Positions 1 through 5,597 of a stretch of DNA of 7,586 nucleotides are shown piece by piece. Numbering within the stretch: position 1 is the stretch's first letter; each line of letters opens with the position of its first letter. The stretch comes from an uncultured Collinsella sp. (GTDB lineage: Bacteria > Actinomycetota > Coriobacteriia > Coriobacteriales > Coriobacteriaceae), in contig URRN01000099.1 in assembly GCA_900550185.1 (NCBI GenBank), positions 1-7,586 on the forward strand. Direction: 5' to 3'. The position numbers and the translations under genes are program-made. The notes under the pieces are model-generated. The model was not told the DNA's origin, did not search any database, and saw nothing but the letters and a program-made list of their open reading frames with translations.

Positions 1-162
1 CGCGATGGTGCAGCCCTCCATCTCGCAGCACAGGTCGCCGAAGGTCGCGAGGATTCGCTCCTTCTGTTCCGCGGGCGAGACGAACTGGTCGCCGGAGACG
101 ACGCGGCCCTTGAGGACCTTAATGTCGGGGGCGACGGCGGCCGCGGCGGCGCACGCCGCCAG
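1..162 (-). pseudogene. MTA/SAH nucleosidase fragment, truncated
   Basis: The minus strand reads open through this stretch and matches the C-terminal half of 5'-methylthioadenosine/S-adenosylhomocysteine nucleosidase, the cytoplasmic enzyme that cleaves adenine from MTA and SAH in methionine salvage and methyl-donor recycling. Visible landmarks are VLKGRVVSGDQF (SGDQF at 96-82) and, about 19 residues later, CCEMEGCTIA (EME at 24-16), the segment that in the E. coli enzyme contacts the ribose. The reading frame continues past the left window edge, so the region that would carry the catalytic Asp is not visible. On the N-terminal side the homology stops near 150-162, where plus-strand transposase sequence begins. 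About half the protein, including the start codon, is therefore missing. This looks like a gene cut by an insertion or rearrangement; a contig join artefact is the alternative. Family assignment is from motif recall only. Confidence 0.72.
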
Positions 163-163
163 C

Positions 164-623
164 AAGGGCCGGAACGGATCGCGCAAGATCAAGGCGTCGC
201 CCGGGAGGTCGGGCGTTACCGTCAGCCGGCGCCGCGTCTGCCGCATCATGAGGGAGAACGGCCTGGCCGGCGCATACGGCAGGAAGAGGTTCAAGGTGCA
301 CCCCGGGGCGGTCAACGAGGCCGACGTGTCGAACGTCGTCGCGCGCGGCTTCGGCGGCAGGGCGCCGTGCACCCATATATGCAGCGACTTGGTCTGCGTG
401 CGCGTCGGGGCGTCGTGGAACTACGTCTGCCTGCTCGTCGACCTCTGCAACGGGGAGATCGTCGGCCACTCCGAAGGACCGAGGAGGGACGCGCGAGCTC
501 CGAGCCAAGCTCTTGGATTACGTGCACTGGTACAACAACTTCAGGATCCACTCGACGCTGGGCTACATGTCGCCGGTCGAGTTCAGGGAGGCGGGGCCGT
601 CCCTCCCGGAATCGTCCAAATAA
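164..623 (+). pseudogene. IS3-family transposase (OrfB) remnant, internally deleted
   Basis: Two pieces of an IS3-type OrfB integrase lie in different frames. The first (about 164-496) includes GSRKIKAS, then VSRRRVCRIMRENGLAGAYG, then SDLVCVRVGASWNYVCLLVD, whose Asp at 386-388 corresponds to the first catalytic residue of the DDE triad. It ends in VGHS..RRDAR. The second piece (about 495-623, shifted by +1) reads ELRAKLLDYVHWYNNFRIHS, then TLGYMSPVEFREAG, and stops at TAA 621-623; this is the standard IS3 OrfB C-terminus. The segment between them, which should carry the second Asp (HTDRGSE-like) and the catalytic Glu, is absent, as are OrfA and the start of OrfB. The element cannot transpose by itself. 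It abuts the truncated nucleosidase fragment on its left. The family call is firm from the motifs; the exact IS group is not determined. Confidence 0.85.
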
Positions 624-719
624 GTGTTGCCAATCCATAGCCAATCCAGCCATCATCTTCGCGAAGGCGGACGTCAGGAAAAGATCGGCTTGAGCTCGGT
701 CGGACGCGGTCTGTGGGGC

Positions 720-772
720 ATCATTCAGGCTCAGGGGGTCTCCTTGTCTTCTTCGGTCGCAACCTGAATGAT
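720..772. repeat. Perfect 10-bp inverted repeat near the IS remnant end
   Basis: ATCATTCAGG at 720-729 is the exact reverse complement of CCTGAATGAT at 763-772, with a 33-bp spacer. The left arm lies about 100 bases after the transposase stop, a plausible place for the right terminal inverted repeat of the IS; read inward it begins TGAGCCTGAATGATGCC. The right arm, read rightward, would then resemble a left end of another copy. This is inference: no matching left end of the remnant is available for comparison. Confidence 0.45.
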
Positions 773-1330
773 AGGGACGGCCCCTTCTCTCTTTCCCCTT
801 CGTTTTCGACGCGTCACCCTCTCGGCGGGCTTAAGGCCCGCGCTCGCGGGTGCAGGGGCTACGCCCAAACCCCAAAAACGTAACGCCGTGCTCGAAGCGT
901 TTCCGGACGTCAGCGTAATCTCAAATCCCGTTCGTCAACTCATGGGCAAGCCACCTGAGACTACTCATTTCTCCTACTGGCAATGAAGACCTGCGACCTG
1001 CAGTTTTGCAAACTGCTTGAAAGCCACCTGCGTTGATTCACTTCCTATTGCAGCTGGCGGCTTGCACGCGAAAAGGCATTTAAGTTTCAAAACGTGCGTT
1101 TTCGGCGCTATCGAGCCTCCAAAGGCATCCCGCCGCGCCCTTTGGGACAAAAACAAAAACTCAAAGCCCTGAGTTCGAAAATAGTTTTTGGAGTTGTCCC
1201 GACTTTTGTCCCCGAAGCCGACGAAACGCGACAGGGTGTCACCTGGCGGCACTCGATTCGAGACGGCACCGAAAACTGGATGCAACCGGAATGACAGGAC
1301 GGCAGAACCGAAGCCATCGAGTGGGGATAG
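773..1330. other. Gene-free stretch with short inverted repeats
   Basis: No open frame on either strand here resembles a protein I recognise. The longest (1372-974, minus) runs through the rplX terminator and has no family motif or convincing ribosome binding site. The region contains a hairpin GCGGGC-ttaag-GCCCGC (825-841), a hairpin GCAGTTT-tgc-AAACTGC (1000-1016), an imperfect direct repeat headed by AGCCACCTG (949-957 and 1022-1030), and a set of GGGACAA/TTGTCCC heptamers (1144-1212). It reads as non-coding, possibly decayed, spacer between the operon end and the IS remnant. Confidence 0.6.
1144..1212. repeat. GGGACAA / TTGTCCC inverted and direct heptamers
   Basis: GGGACAA (1144-1150) and AAAAAC (1155-1160) pair with GTTTTT (1184-1189) and TTGTCCC (1194-1200), giving an imperfect inverted repeat of 7 plus 6 bp with a 4x4 internal mismatch. 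An inner CTCA/TGAG pair (1160-1163 with 1170-1173) can cap it. A third heptamer, TTGTCCC, follows at 1206-1212. No function is assigned; it could be a dispersed intergenic repeat or a binding site. Confidence 0.45.
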
Positions 1331-1332
1331 AA

Positions 1333-1364
1333 AAAGGCCCGGGTGCCATGGCATCCGGGCCTTT
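1333..1364 (-). terminator. Rho-independent terminator after rplX
   Basis: On the minus strand, AAAGGCCCGG and CCGGGCCTTT form a 10-bp stem, extended by TGC/GCA after one mismatch. It is followed directly by a T-run (TTTTTC counting the stem's last T residues, positions 1364 down to 1330). The stem begins 26 bases after the rplX stop codon. The arrangement is a textbook intrinsic terminator and indicates that the operon transcript ends here. The hairpin is almost symmetric, but only the minus strand has the downstream T-tract extending beyond the stem. Confidence 0.9.
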
Positions 1365-1390
1365 GCTAGCAACTTGATGTTGCGGGCAGC

Positions 1391-1696
1391 TTAGAACTTG
1401 TGGCCGCACTTCTTGCAGACGCGCAGCTTGTTCTTGCCGTCCTTCTCGTGACCGACGCGGGTAACCTTACCGCACTCGGGGCAAACGAGATTGACGTTGG
1501 AGGCGTCGATGGGAGCCTCCTGCGAAACGATGCCGCCCTGCTGGTTGGCAGCGTTGGGCTTGACGGCCTTCTTGACGACCGAAACGCCCTCGACAACGAC
1601 CTTGTTCTCGGCGGGGAGAGCACGCAGGACAACGCCCTGCTTGCCGCGATCCTTACCAGAGAGAACCTGGACCTTATCGCCCTTCTTGATATACAT
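1391..1696 (-). CDS. rplX: 50S ribosomal protein L24
   Basis: L24 (uL24) is an early-assembling large-subunit protein that binds 23S rRNA near the 5' end and initiates 50S assembly. The 101-residue product is of typical bacterial length. It starts with a KOW motif (residues about 4-32, GDKVQVLSGKDRGKQGVV). The C-terminal part carries four cysteines as CPEC (72, 75) and CKKC (94, 97), so a zinc-ribbon-like site is likely; many but not all bacterial L24 proteins keep these residues. The ATG at 1696 follows AGGGGAG by about 5 bases. It lies 13 bases after rplN. It is the last gene of the transcript here: a terminator follows, and rplE, the normal next gene, is absent. Confidence 0.97.
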   Translation of the reverse strand: MYIKKGDKVQVLSGKDRGKQGVVLRALPAENKVVVEGVSVVKKAVKPNAANQQGGIVSQEAPIDASNVNLVCPECGKVTRVGHEKDGKNKLRVCKKCGHKF

Positions 1697-1709
1697 ATAT
1701 CTCCCCTAA

Positions 1710-2078
1710 CTACAGGGTCTCGGGAGCGAGCGAGACGATCTTCATGTACTTCTTGTCACGAAGCTCGCGAGCGACGGGCCCGAAGATACGGGTGCCGACG
1801 GGCGAACCATCGTTGTTGATGACAACGCAGGCGTTCTCATCAAAGCGAATGTAGGAGCCATCCTTGCGGCGGATCTCCTTAACGGTGCGAACGACGACGC
1901 AACGGACAACGTCCTTCTTCTTGACGTTGGCGCCAGGGGTAGCCTCCTGGACAGCACCGATGAACACATCGCCGATGCCTGCATAACGACGCTTGGAACC
2001 GCCAAGCACCTTGATGCAGCGAATCTTGCGAGCGCCGGAGTTGTCGGCGACGTTCAGCATGGTTTGCATCTGAATCAT
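1710..2078 (-). CDS. rplN: 50S ribosomal protein L14
   Basis: L14 (uL14) binds 23S rRNA at the subunit interface and contributes to intersubunit bridges with 16S rRNA. The 122-residue product has the exact family length. It begins MIQMQTMLNVADNSGARKIR and contains the conserved GDVFIGAVQEATP and FDENACVVIN segments and the C-terminal GPVARELRDKKYMKIVSLAPE. The ATG at 2078 is preceded by a strong GGAGGAA (2093-2087) at 8 bases spacing. A 118-base gap with RNA-like structure separates it from rpsQ, the same place where the S10 and spc operons divide in E. coli. Separate control of rplN-rplX is therefore plausible. Confidence 0.98.
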   Translation of the reverse strand: MIQMQTMLNVADNSGARKIRCIKVLGGSKRRYAGIGDVFIGAVQEATPGANVKKKDVVRCVVVRTVKEIRRKDGSYIRFDENACVVINNDGSPVGTRIFGPVARELRDKKYMKIVSLAPETL

Positions 2079-2103
2079 GGTAGATGTTCCTCCGAACTAA
2101 GAA

Positions 2104-2169
2104 CCGAAGAGAGGTGCGCAGCCTTTAGGCGGCCTGTGGTATGCAAACCAGGCATACGCACATCTTCGG
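2104..2169 (-). promoter_or_regulatory. Candidate structured RNA leader upstream of rplN
   Basis: As minus-strand RNA, the segment from 2169 to 2104 closes with CCGAAGA/TCTTCGG (2169-2163 with 2110-2104, 7 bp). A second helix follows (2161-2155 with 2120-2114, 7 bp including one G-U pair). Two smaller hairpins lie inside: GCCTG/CAGGC (2153-2149 with 2136-2132) and GCC/GGC closing a 4-base loop (2130-2128 with 2123-2121). Together they make a three-way junction ending about 10 bases before the rplN Shine-Dalgarno sequence. Its position at the S10/spc boundary suggests a ribosomal-protein-responsive leader, but no known leader family is recognised. Pairings were found by eye, without energy calculation. 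Confidence 0.45.
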
Positions 2170-2178
2170 AAACGTACA

Positions 2179-2194
2179 AGTCGTAAGAGCGACT
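2179..2194 (-). promoter_or_regulatory. Small hairpin just after rpsQ
   Basis: AGTCG (2179-2183) and CGACT (2190-2194) pair around a 6-base loop, beginning 2 bases after the rpsQ stop codon. No T-run follows, so an intrinsic terminator is unlikely. It could protect the rpsQ 3' end or be incidental. Confidence 0.3.
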
Positions 2195-2196
2195 GC

Positions 2197-2457
2197 TTAT
2201 TTAGCGCGCTCGACGACCTCGATGAGGCGCCAACGCTTCATCTTGGACATAGGACGGGTCTCCATAACGCGGACGGTATCGCCCACGCCAGCCGTGCACT
2301 CCTCGTCGTGAGCGTGCAGCTTCTTGGAGCTGGTCATCATCTTGCCGTACTTGGGGTGACGCTTGCGCTCGGTGATGGTGACAACAATGGTCTTGGCACC
2401 GGAGACGGAGGTAACGACACCCGTACGGACCTTACGCGAGTTACGCGAATCAGTCAT
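2197..2457 (-). CDS. rpsQ: 30S ribosomal protein S17
   Basis: S17 (uS17) is a primary 16S rRNA binding protein of the 30S body. The 86-residue protein is of family length and has an OB-fold pattern: RKVRTGVVTSVSGAKTIVV at the N-terminal side, the conserved HPKYGKMM and KKLHAHDEE motifs, then GDTVRVMETRPMSKMKRWRL. The ATG at 2457 follows AAGGAGAG at about 5 bases. Sixteen bases separate it from rpmC. It is the last gene before the long structured gap leading to rplN. Confidence 0.97.
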   Translation of the reverse strand: MTDSRNSRKVRTGVVTSVSGAKTIVVTITERKRHPKYGKMMTSSKKLHAHDEECTAGVGDTVRVMETRPMSKMKRWRLIEVVERAK

Positions 2458-2473
2458 GTTCTCTCCTTAGGTC

Positions 2474-2689
2474 CTACTCGGCGACAGCGGACTTCTCCGC
2501 TGCGATCTCGCGGGCGCGCTGCTCCGTGAGGACGCGAGCGATGTCCTTCTTCACGGTGTTGACGCGAGCGGTGTTGTCCAGCTGGCTGGTGGCCATCTGG
2601 AAACGAAGGTTAAAGAGCTCGGCGCGCATTTCCTTCAGCTTCTCAACGAGCTGAGCGTCCGAGAGCTCACGAATCTCTGCGGGCTTCAT
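2474..2689 (-). CDS. rpmC: 50S ribosomal protein L29
   Basis: L29 (uL29) sits by the polypeptide exit tunnel next to L23 and contributes to the docking platform for chaperones and targeting factors. The 71-residue helical protein begins MKPAEIRELSDAQLVEKLKE and has the conserved ELFNLRFQ segment (about residues 25-32) and a terminal helix RVLTEQRAREIAAE. Its ATG overlaps the rplP stop by one base (TAATG at 2691-2687), which indicates translational coupling. The ribosome binding site AAGGAGGAG lies inside the last codons of rplP. Confidence 0.97.
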   Translation of the reverse strand: MKPAEIRELSDAQLVEKLKEMRAELFNLRFQMATSQLDNTARVNTVKKDIARVLTEQRAREIAAEKSAVAE

Positions 2690-3192
2690 TAGTTCTCCTC
2701 CTTGGCGGCGGCGGCGTCCTCAGCAGCCCACTTGGCCTCGAGAGCGGCCTCCTCAGCCATCTCCTTCTCGATGCGCTGCTCAGCGTTCTTGGCAGCAACA
2801 ATCTTGGTCTTGATGGGGAGCTTGTGCTGCGCAAGACGCAGAGCCTCGCGAGCGACCTCCTCGGGAACACCCTTGACCTCGAACATGATGCGGCCGGGCT
2901 TGACGACGGCCACCCACTCCTCGGGGTTACCCTTACCAGAACCCATGCGAGTCTCGGCAGGCTTCTTGGTGATGGGCTTATCGGGGAAGATCGTGATGTA
3001 GACACGACCGCCACGCTTCATGTAGCGGGTCATGGCAATACGAGCGGCCTCGATCTGACGGTTGGTGATCCAATGGGCCTCGAGAGCCTGGATACCAAAC
3101 TCGCCGAAATGCAGCTCGGTATTACCCTTGGCCTGGCCCTTCATGGAGCCACGCTGCACCTTGCGGTGAAGAATACGCTTAGGGGCAAGCAC
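2689..3192 (-). CDS. rplP: 50S ribosomal protein L16, with extended acidic tail
   Basis: L16 (uL16) binds 23S rRNA near the A-site tRNA and peptidyl transferase centre and joins late in 50S assembly. Conserved features are MLAPKRILHRKVQRGSMKG at the start, GIQALEAHWITNRQIEAAR, and ETRMGSGKG, with Arg at residue 82 in the position that is hydroxylated in E. coli. The start is GTG at 3192, overlapping the rpsC TAG by one base (TAGTG), with GGAGGGG about 6 bases upstream. The 167 residues exceed the usual 136-145. The extra part (about residues 134-167) is rich in Ala, Glu and Lys and ends AAAAKEEN, probably a charged helix. The tail does not look like a frameshift because it reads straight into the coupled rpmC start. 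Confidence 0.97.
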   Translation of the reverse strand: MLAPKRILHRKVQRGSMKGQAKGNTELHFGEFGIQALEAHWITNRQIEAARIAMTRYMKRGGRVYITIFPDKPITKKPAETRMGSGKGNPEEWVAVVKPGRIMFEVKGVPEEVAREALRLAQHKLPIKTKIVAAKNAEQRIEKEMAEEAALEAKWAAEDAAAAKEEN

Positions 3193-3902
3193 TACTGACC
3201 CCTCCTCTCGGAGTTACGACGACGAGGACGGGAAGAGCCCTCGAGTGCAGGGTTGGGAACAGGCTGGCCCGGGAGCTTCTCGCCCAGGTAAATCCAGACC
3301 TTCACGCCGCAAGCGCCCATGGTGGTGCTGGCGACAGCCGTGCCGTAGTCGATCTTGGCACGGAGGGTGTGCAGAGGCACGCGACCCTCGCGGTACCACT
3401 CACGACGGCCCATCTCGGCACCGCCGAGACGACCGGAGCACTGGATACGGATGCCCTTAGCGCCGGCCTTGCGGGCGGACTGGACAGCCTTGCGCATAGC
3501 GCGACGGAAGGCAACGCGGCCCTCGAGCTGCTCGGCGATAGACTGAGCAACGAGGTTGGCGTCGAGCTCGGGGCGCTTGATCTCGACAACGTCGACGGAG
3601 AGCTGGCCCTTGGAGACGCCAGCGACCTTCTCGAGCTCGGTGCGGAGGGTATCGATCTCGGCACCCTTCTTACCGATGACAACGCCGGGGCGAGCGGTGA
3701 GGATAATGACCTTCACCTTGTCGCCAGCGCGCTCGATCTCGACGCGGGAGACAGCTGCGCGGGAAAGACGCTTCTCGAGGTACTTGCGGATCTCGAGATC
3801 GTTACCGAGGGTCTTAGCGTAATCCTTCTCTGCGAACCAGCGGGAGCGCCAGTTCTCGGTAATGCCAAGACGGAAGCCGGTGGGGTAGACTTTCTGACCC
3901 AT
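3192..3902 (-). CDS. rpsC: 30S ribosomal protein S3
   Basis: S3 (uS3) lines the mRNA entry channel on the 30S head and contributes to helicase activity with S4 and S5. The 236-residue product begins MGQKVYPTGFRLGITENWRS. It carries the type II KH domain with the GxxG loop GKKG at residues 77-80, then the C-terminal domain with RAMRKAVQSARKAGAKGIR and GGAEMGRREWYREGRVPLHT. A short basic tail (RPRRRNSERRGQ) ends it. The ATG at 3902 lies 6 bases after rplV; its GGAGG ribosome binding site is within the last codons of rplV. The stop overlaps the rplP GTG. Confidence 0.98.
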   Translation of the reverse strand: MGQKVYPTGFRLGITENWRSRWFAEKDYAKTLGNDLEIRKYLEKRLSRAAVSRVEIERAGDKVKVIILTARPGVVIGKKGAEIDTLRTELEKVAGVSKGQLSVDVVEIKRPELDANLVAQSIAEQLEGRVAFRRAMRKAVQSARKAGAKGIRIQCSGRLGGAEMGRREWYREGRVPLHTLRAKIDYGTAVASTTMGACGVKVWIYLGEKLPGQPVPNPALEGSSRPRRRNSERRGQ

Positions 3903-3908
3903 ACAGCT

Positions 3909-4280
3909 TTACGCCTCCTTTCGAGGAGCAACGACGACGGTGATGTGGGAAGTACGCTTCAGAATGCGAGAAGCGGAACCCTTGGCGCGGGGACGGATGC
4001 GCTTAAGCGTCGGACCCTCGTCAACATAGGCAGCGGCGACAACCAGGTTGTCGGCACGCAGACCGTTGTTGTTCTCGGCGTTCGCAACGGCGGAACGGAG
4101 AACCTTCTCGACATCCACGGCGACGGCGCGGTCGCAGAAGTGGAGGATGTCGAAGGCCTGAGCGACAGGCTTGCGGCGGATCAGATCGACCACCAGGCGG
4201 GCCTTGCTGGGGGAAACACGCACGTACTTAGCGACGGCGCGAACCTCGGTGGCCTCAGTTTCAATAGACTTAGTTGCCAT
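3909..4280 (-). CDS. rplV: 50S ribosomal protein L22
   Basis: L22 (uL22) binds all 23S rRNA domains, and its long beta-hairpin reaches the peptide exit tunnel near the macrolide site. The 123-residue protein has the conserved VRVSPSKARLVVDLIRRKPV (about residues 20-39), AVANAENN, and the hairpin region YVDEGPTLKRIRPRAKG (about 85-101). Its N-terminus is slightly longer than the minimal family form (MATKSIETEATEV). The ATG at 4280 follows a GGGGG stretch, a modest ribosome binding site formed in the 14-base gap after rpsS. No duplication or deletion is evident in the hairpin by eye. Confidence 0.97.
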   Translation of the reverse strand: MATKSIETEATEVRAVAKYVRVSPSKARLVVDLIRRKPVAQAFDILHFCDRAVAVDVEKVLRSAVANAENNNGLRADNLVVAAAYVDEGPTLKRIRPRAKGSASRILKRTSHITVVVAPRKEA

Positions 4281-4294
4281 TTACGGTTAACCCC

Positions 4295-4555
4295 CTATTT
4301 GGCCTTGTGGCCACGGAACGTACGAGTCGGCGCGAACTCGCCGAGCTTGTGACCAACCATGGACTCGGTAACATACACGGGCACATGCTTGCGGCCGTCG
4401 TGGACGGCGATGGTGTGACCAACCATCTCGGGGAAGATGGTGGACGCGCGGGACCAGGTCTTCACGACGTCCTTCTTGCCAGCCTCGTTCATCGCGGTGA
4501 TACGCGAGAGAAGGCGAGTCTCCACGAACGGGCCCTTTTTGAGACTTCTGCTCAT
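4295..4555 (-). CDS. rpsS: 30S ribosomal protein S19
   Basis: S19 (uS19) forms a complex with S13 in the 30S head and contacts A-site tRNA. The 86-residue protein is close to family length and shows the strongly conserved MSRSLKKGPFV start, STIFPEMVGHTIAVHDGRKH, and VGHKLGEFAPTRTFRGHK. The ATG at 4555 has GGAG about 9 bases upstream in the 32-base gap after rplB. It ends in TAG. Confidence 0.98.
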   Translation of the reverse strand: MSRSLKKGPFVETRLLSRITAMNEAGKKDVVKTWSRASTIFPEMVGHTIAVHDGRKHVPVYVTESMVGHKLGEFAPTRTFRGHKAK

Positions 4556-4587
4556 AAGTGCTTTCTCCTAAAACTCGGTATCCGAAA

Positions 4588-5418
4588 TTACTTCTTACGG
4601 CGACGAATGATGTGCTGGTTCGAGACCTTCTTCTTCTTGCGCGTACGAAGGCCCTTCGTCGGCTTACCCCAGGGGGTAACAGAGGGACGACCAGAGGTGT
4701 GGTTCTTGCCCTCGCCACCGCCGTGCGGGTGGTCGACAGGGTTCATGACGGTACCGCGGACGGTCGGGCGCACGTTCATGTGACGCTTACGGCCGGCCTT
4801 GCCGATGACGATGTTGGAGTGATCGGCGTTGCCGACCTCACCGACGGTGGCGCGGCAGGTAACGAGGATGCGGCGCATCTCGGAGGAAGGCATACGGACG
4901 ATGGCGTACTTGCCCTCCTTACCCATCAGCTGGCAGGAGTTACCGGCGGAACGGGCGATAGCGGCGCCCTTGCCCGGCTGGAACTCGACGGCGTGGATGA
5001 GCGTACCGACGGGGATGTCGGCGAGGGGCAGAGCGTTGCCCGGCTTGATGTCGGCGTCAGAACCGGACATGATGGTCTGACCGACCTCGAGGCCCTTGGG
5101 GGCCAGGATGTAGCGCTTCTCACCGTCAGCGTAGTGCAGCAGAGCGATGCGAGCGGAACGGTTCGGATCGTACTCGATCGTGGCAACCTTGGCGGGCACG
5201 CCGTCCTTGTTGCGCTTGAAGTCGATCACGCGGTAACGACGCTTCACGCCGCCGCCCTGGTGGCGGGTGGTGATGCGGCCGTTGTTGTTACGACCGGCCT
5301 TCTTGGGCAGGGGCTCGAGAAGAGACTTCTCGGGCTTGGTGCAGGTGATCTCGGAGAAGTCGGAGATCGTCTGCCAACGCCTACCAGCGGAGGTCGGCTT
5401 AAGGTGCTTTACAGCCAT
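4588..5418 (-). CDS. rplB: 50S ribosomal protein L2
   Basis: L2 (uL2) is needed for subunit association and peptidyl transferase activity. The 276-residue product is of family length. It begins MAVKHLKPTSAGRRWQT and contains the RNA-binding part (NNNGRITTRHQGGGVKRRYR, about residues 45-64) and the conserved C-terminal NPVDHPHGGGEGKNH with the functionally important histidine near residue 230, then RPSVTPWGKPTKG. I chose ATG 5418 over the upstream in-frame ATGs at about 5493, 5448 and 5427. It gives the canonical N-terminus and has AAAGGGA at good spacing (TTGTA before ATG); the upstream residues match no L2. It is preceded by a 179-base structured gap. Confidence 0.97.
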   Translation of the reverse strand: MAVKHLKPTSAGRRWQTISDFSEITCTKPEKSLLEPLPKKAGRNNNGRITTRHQGGGVKRRYRVIDFKRNKDGVPAKVATIEYDPNRSARIALLHYADGEKRYILAPKGLEVGQTIMSGSDADIKPGNALPLADIPVGTLIHAVEFQPGKGAAIARSAGNSCQLMGKEGKYAIVRMPSSEMRRILVTCRATVGEVGNADHSNIVIGKAGRKRHMNVRPTVRGTVMNPVDHPHGGGEGKNHTSGRPSVTPWGKPTKGLRTRKKKKVSNQHIIRRRKK

Positions 5419-5465
5419 TACAATCCCTTTCAATAGGAATCCGTTAGCCATCGCAGACAGGGATT

Positions 5466-5535
5466 CGAGGTTCTGCCTCGGGTGCGATGACACCGGACGT
5501 ATACACGGTTCCGGGCGTGTCCATTTTATACGCCC
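5466..5535 (-). promoter_or_regulatory. Structured leader-like region before rplB, with repeated motif
   Basis: Three hairpins can form in the part of the rplW-rplB gap closer to rplB. They are CGAGG-ttctg-CCTCG (5466-5480), either GGTG/CACC (5481-5494) or CCGGA/TCCGG (5493-5514), and GGGCGT/ACGCCC (5513-5518 with 5530-5535). The segment 5499-5524 matches 23 of 26 bases with 7364-7389 upstream of rplC, and on the minus strand both read CGTGTATAC. A shared promoter or operator element is possible. No good -35 hexamer at 16-18 bases from the TATAC box is visible, so I do not claim a promoter. Confidence 0.4.
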
Positions 5536-5542
5536 AAAACCT

Positions 5543-5580
5543 TGAGCTCCCGCCTCCCCTATTTGGGAGGCATGAGCTCA
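5543..5580 (-). terminator. Strong hairpin after rplW, possible attenuator
   Basis: TGAGCTC (5543-5549) pairs with GAGCTCA (5574-5580) and GCCTCCC (5552-5558) with GGGAGGC (5565-5571), with a 2x2 internal mismatch and a 6-base loop: 14 pairs in all. On the minus strand the hairpin starts 17 bases after the rplW stop and is followed by AAGGTTTTGGG, which has only four consecutive T residues. That makes a weak terminator or attenuator, an RNA-processing site, or a transcript-stabilising structure. Full termination here would separate rplB and its followers from rplC-rplW unless another promoter follows. Confidence 0.5.
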
Positions 5581-5597
5581 CTCAACAGCAGCGAGTC

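Noticed and set aside
640..760. Minus-strand reading through DPLSLNDAPQTASDRAQ into the IS antisense as a disrupted gene
   Set aside because: It continues antisense to transposase coding sequence, has no recognisable domain and overlaps the expected non-coding IS end.
974..1372. Minus-strand open frame (132 codons) downstream of rplX
   Set aside because: It starts inside the rplX terminator, lacks a convincing ribosome binding site and shows no protein-like motif.
2150..2181. TTGTAC with TATGCC 17 bases apart as a promoter for rplN
   Set aside because: Each hexamer matches only about three of six consensus bases; this is near background.
3369..4352. Long plus-strand open frame (327 codons) opposite rpsC and rplV
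   Set aside because: It is antisense to two certain ribosomal protein genes, with composition typical of a high-GC mirror frame (Leu, Gly, Asp, Ala rich) and no family motif.
4558..5436. Plus-strand open frame (292 codons) opposite rplB
   Set aside because: Antisense of L2 with no recognisable domain.
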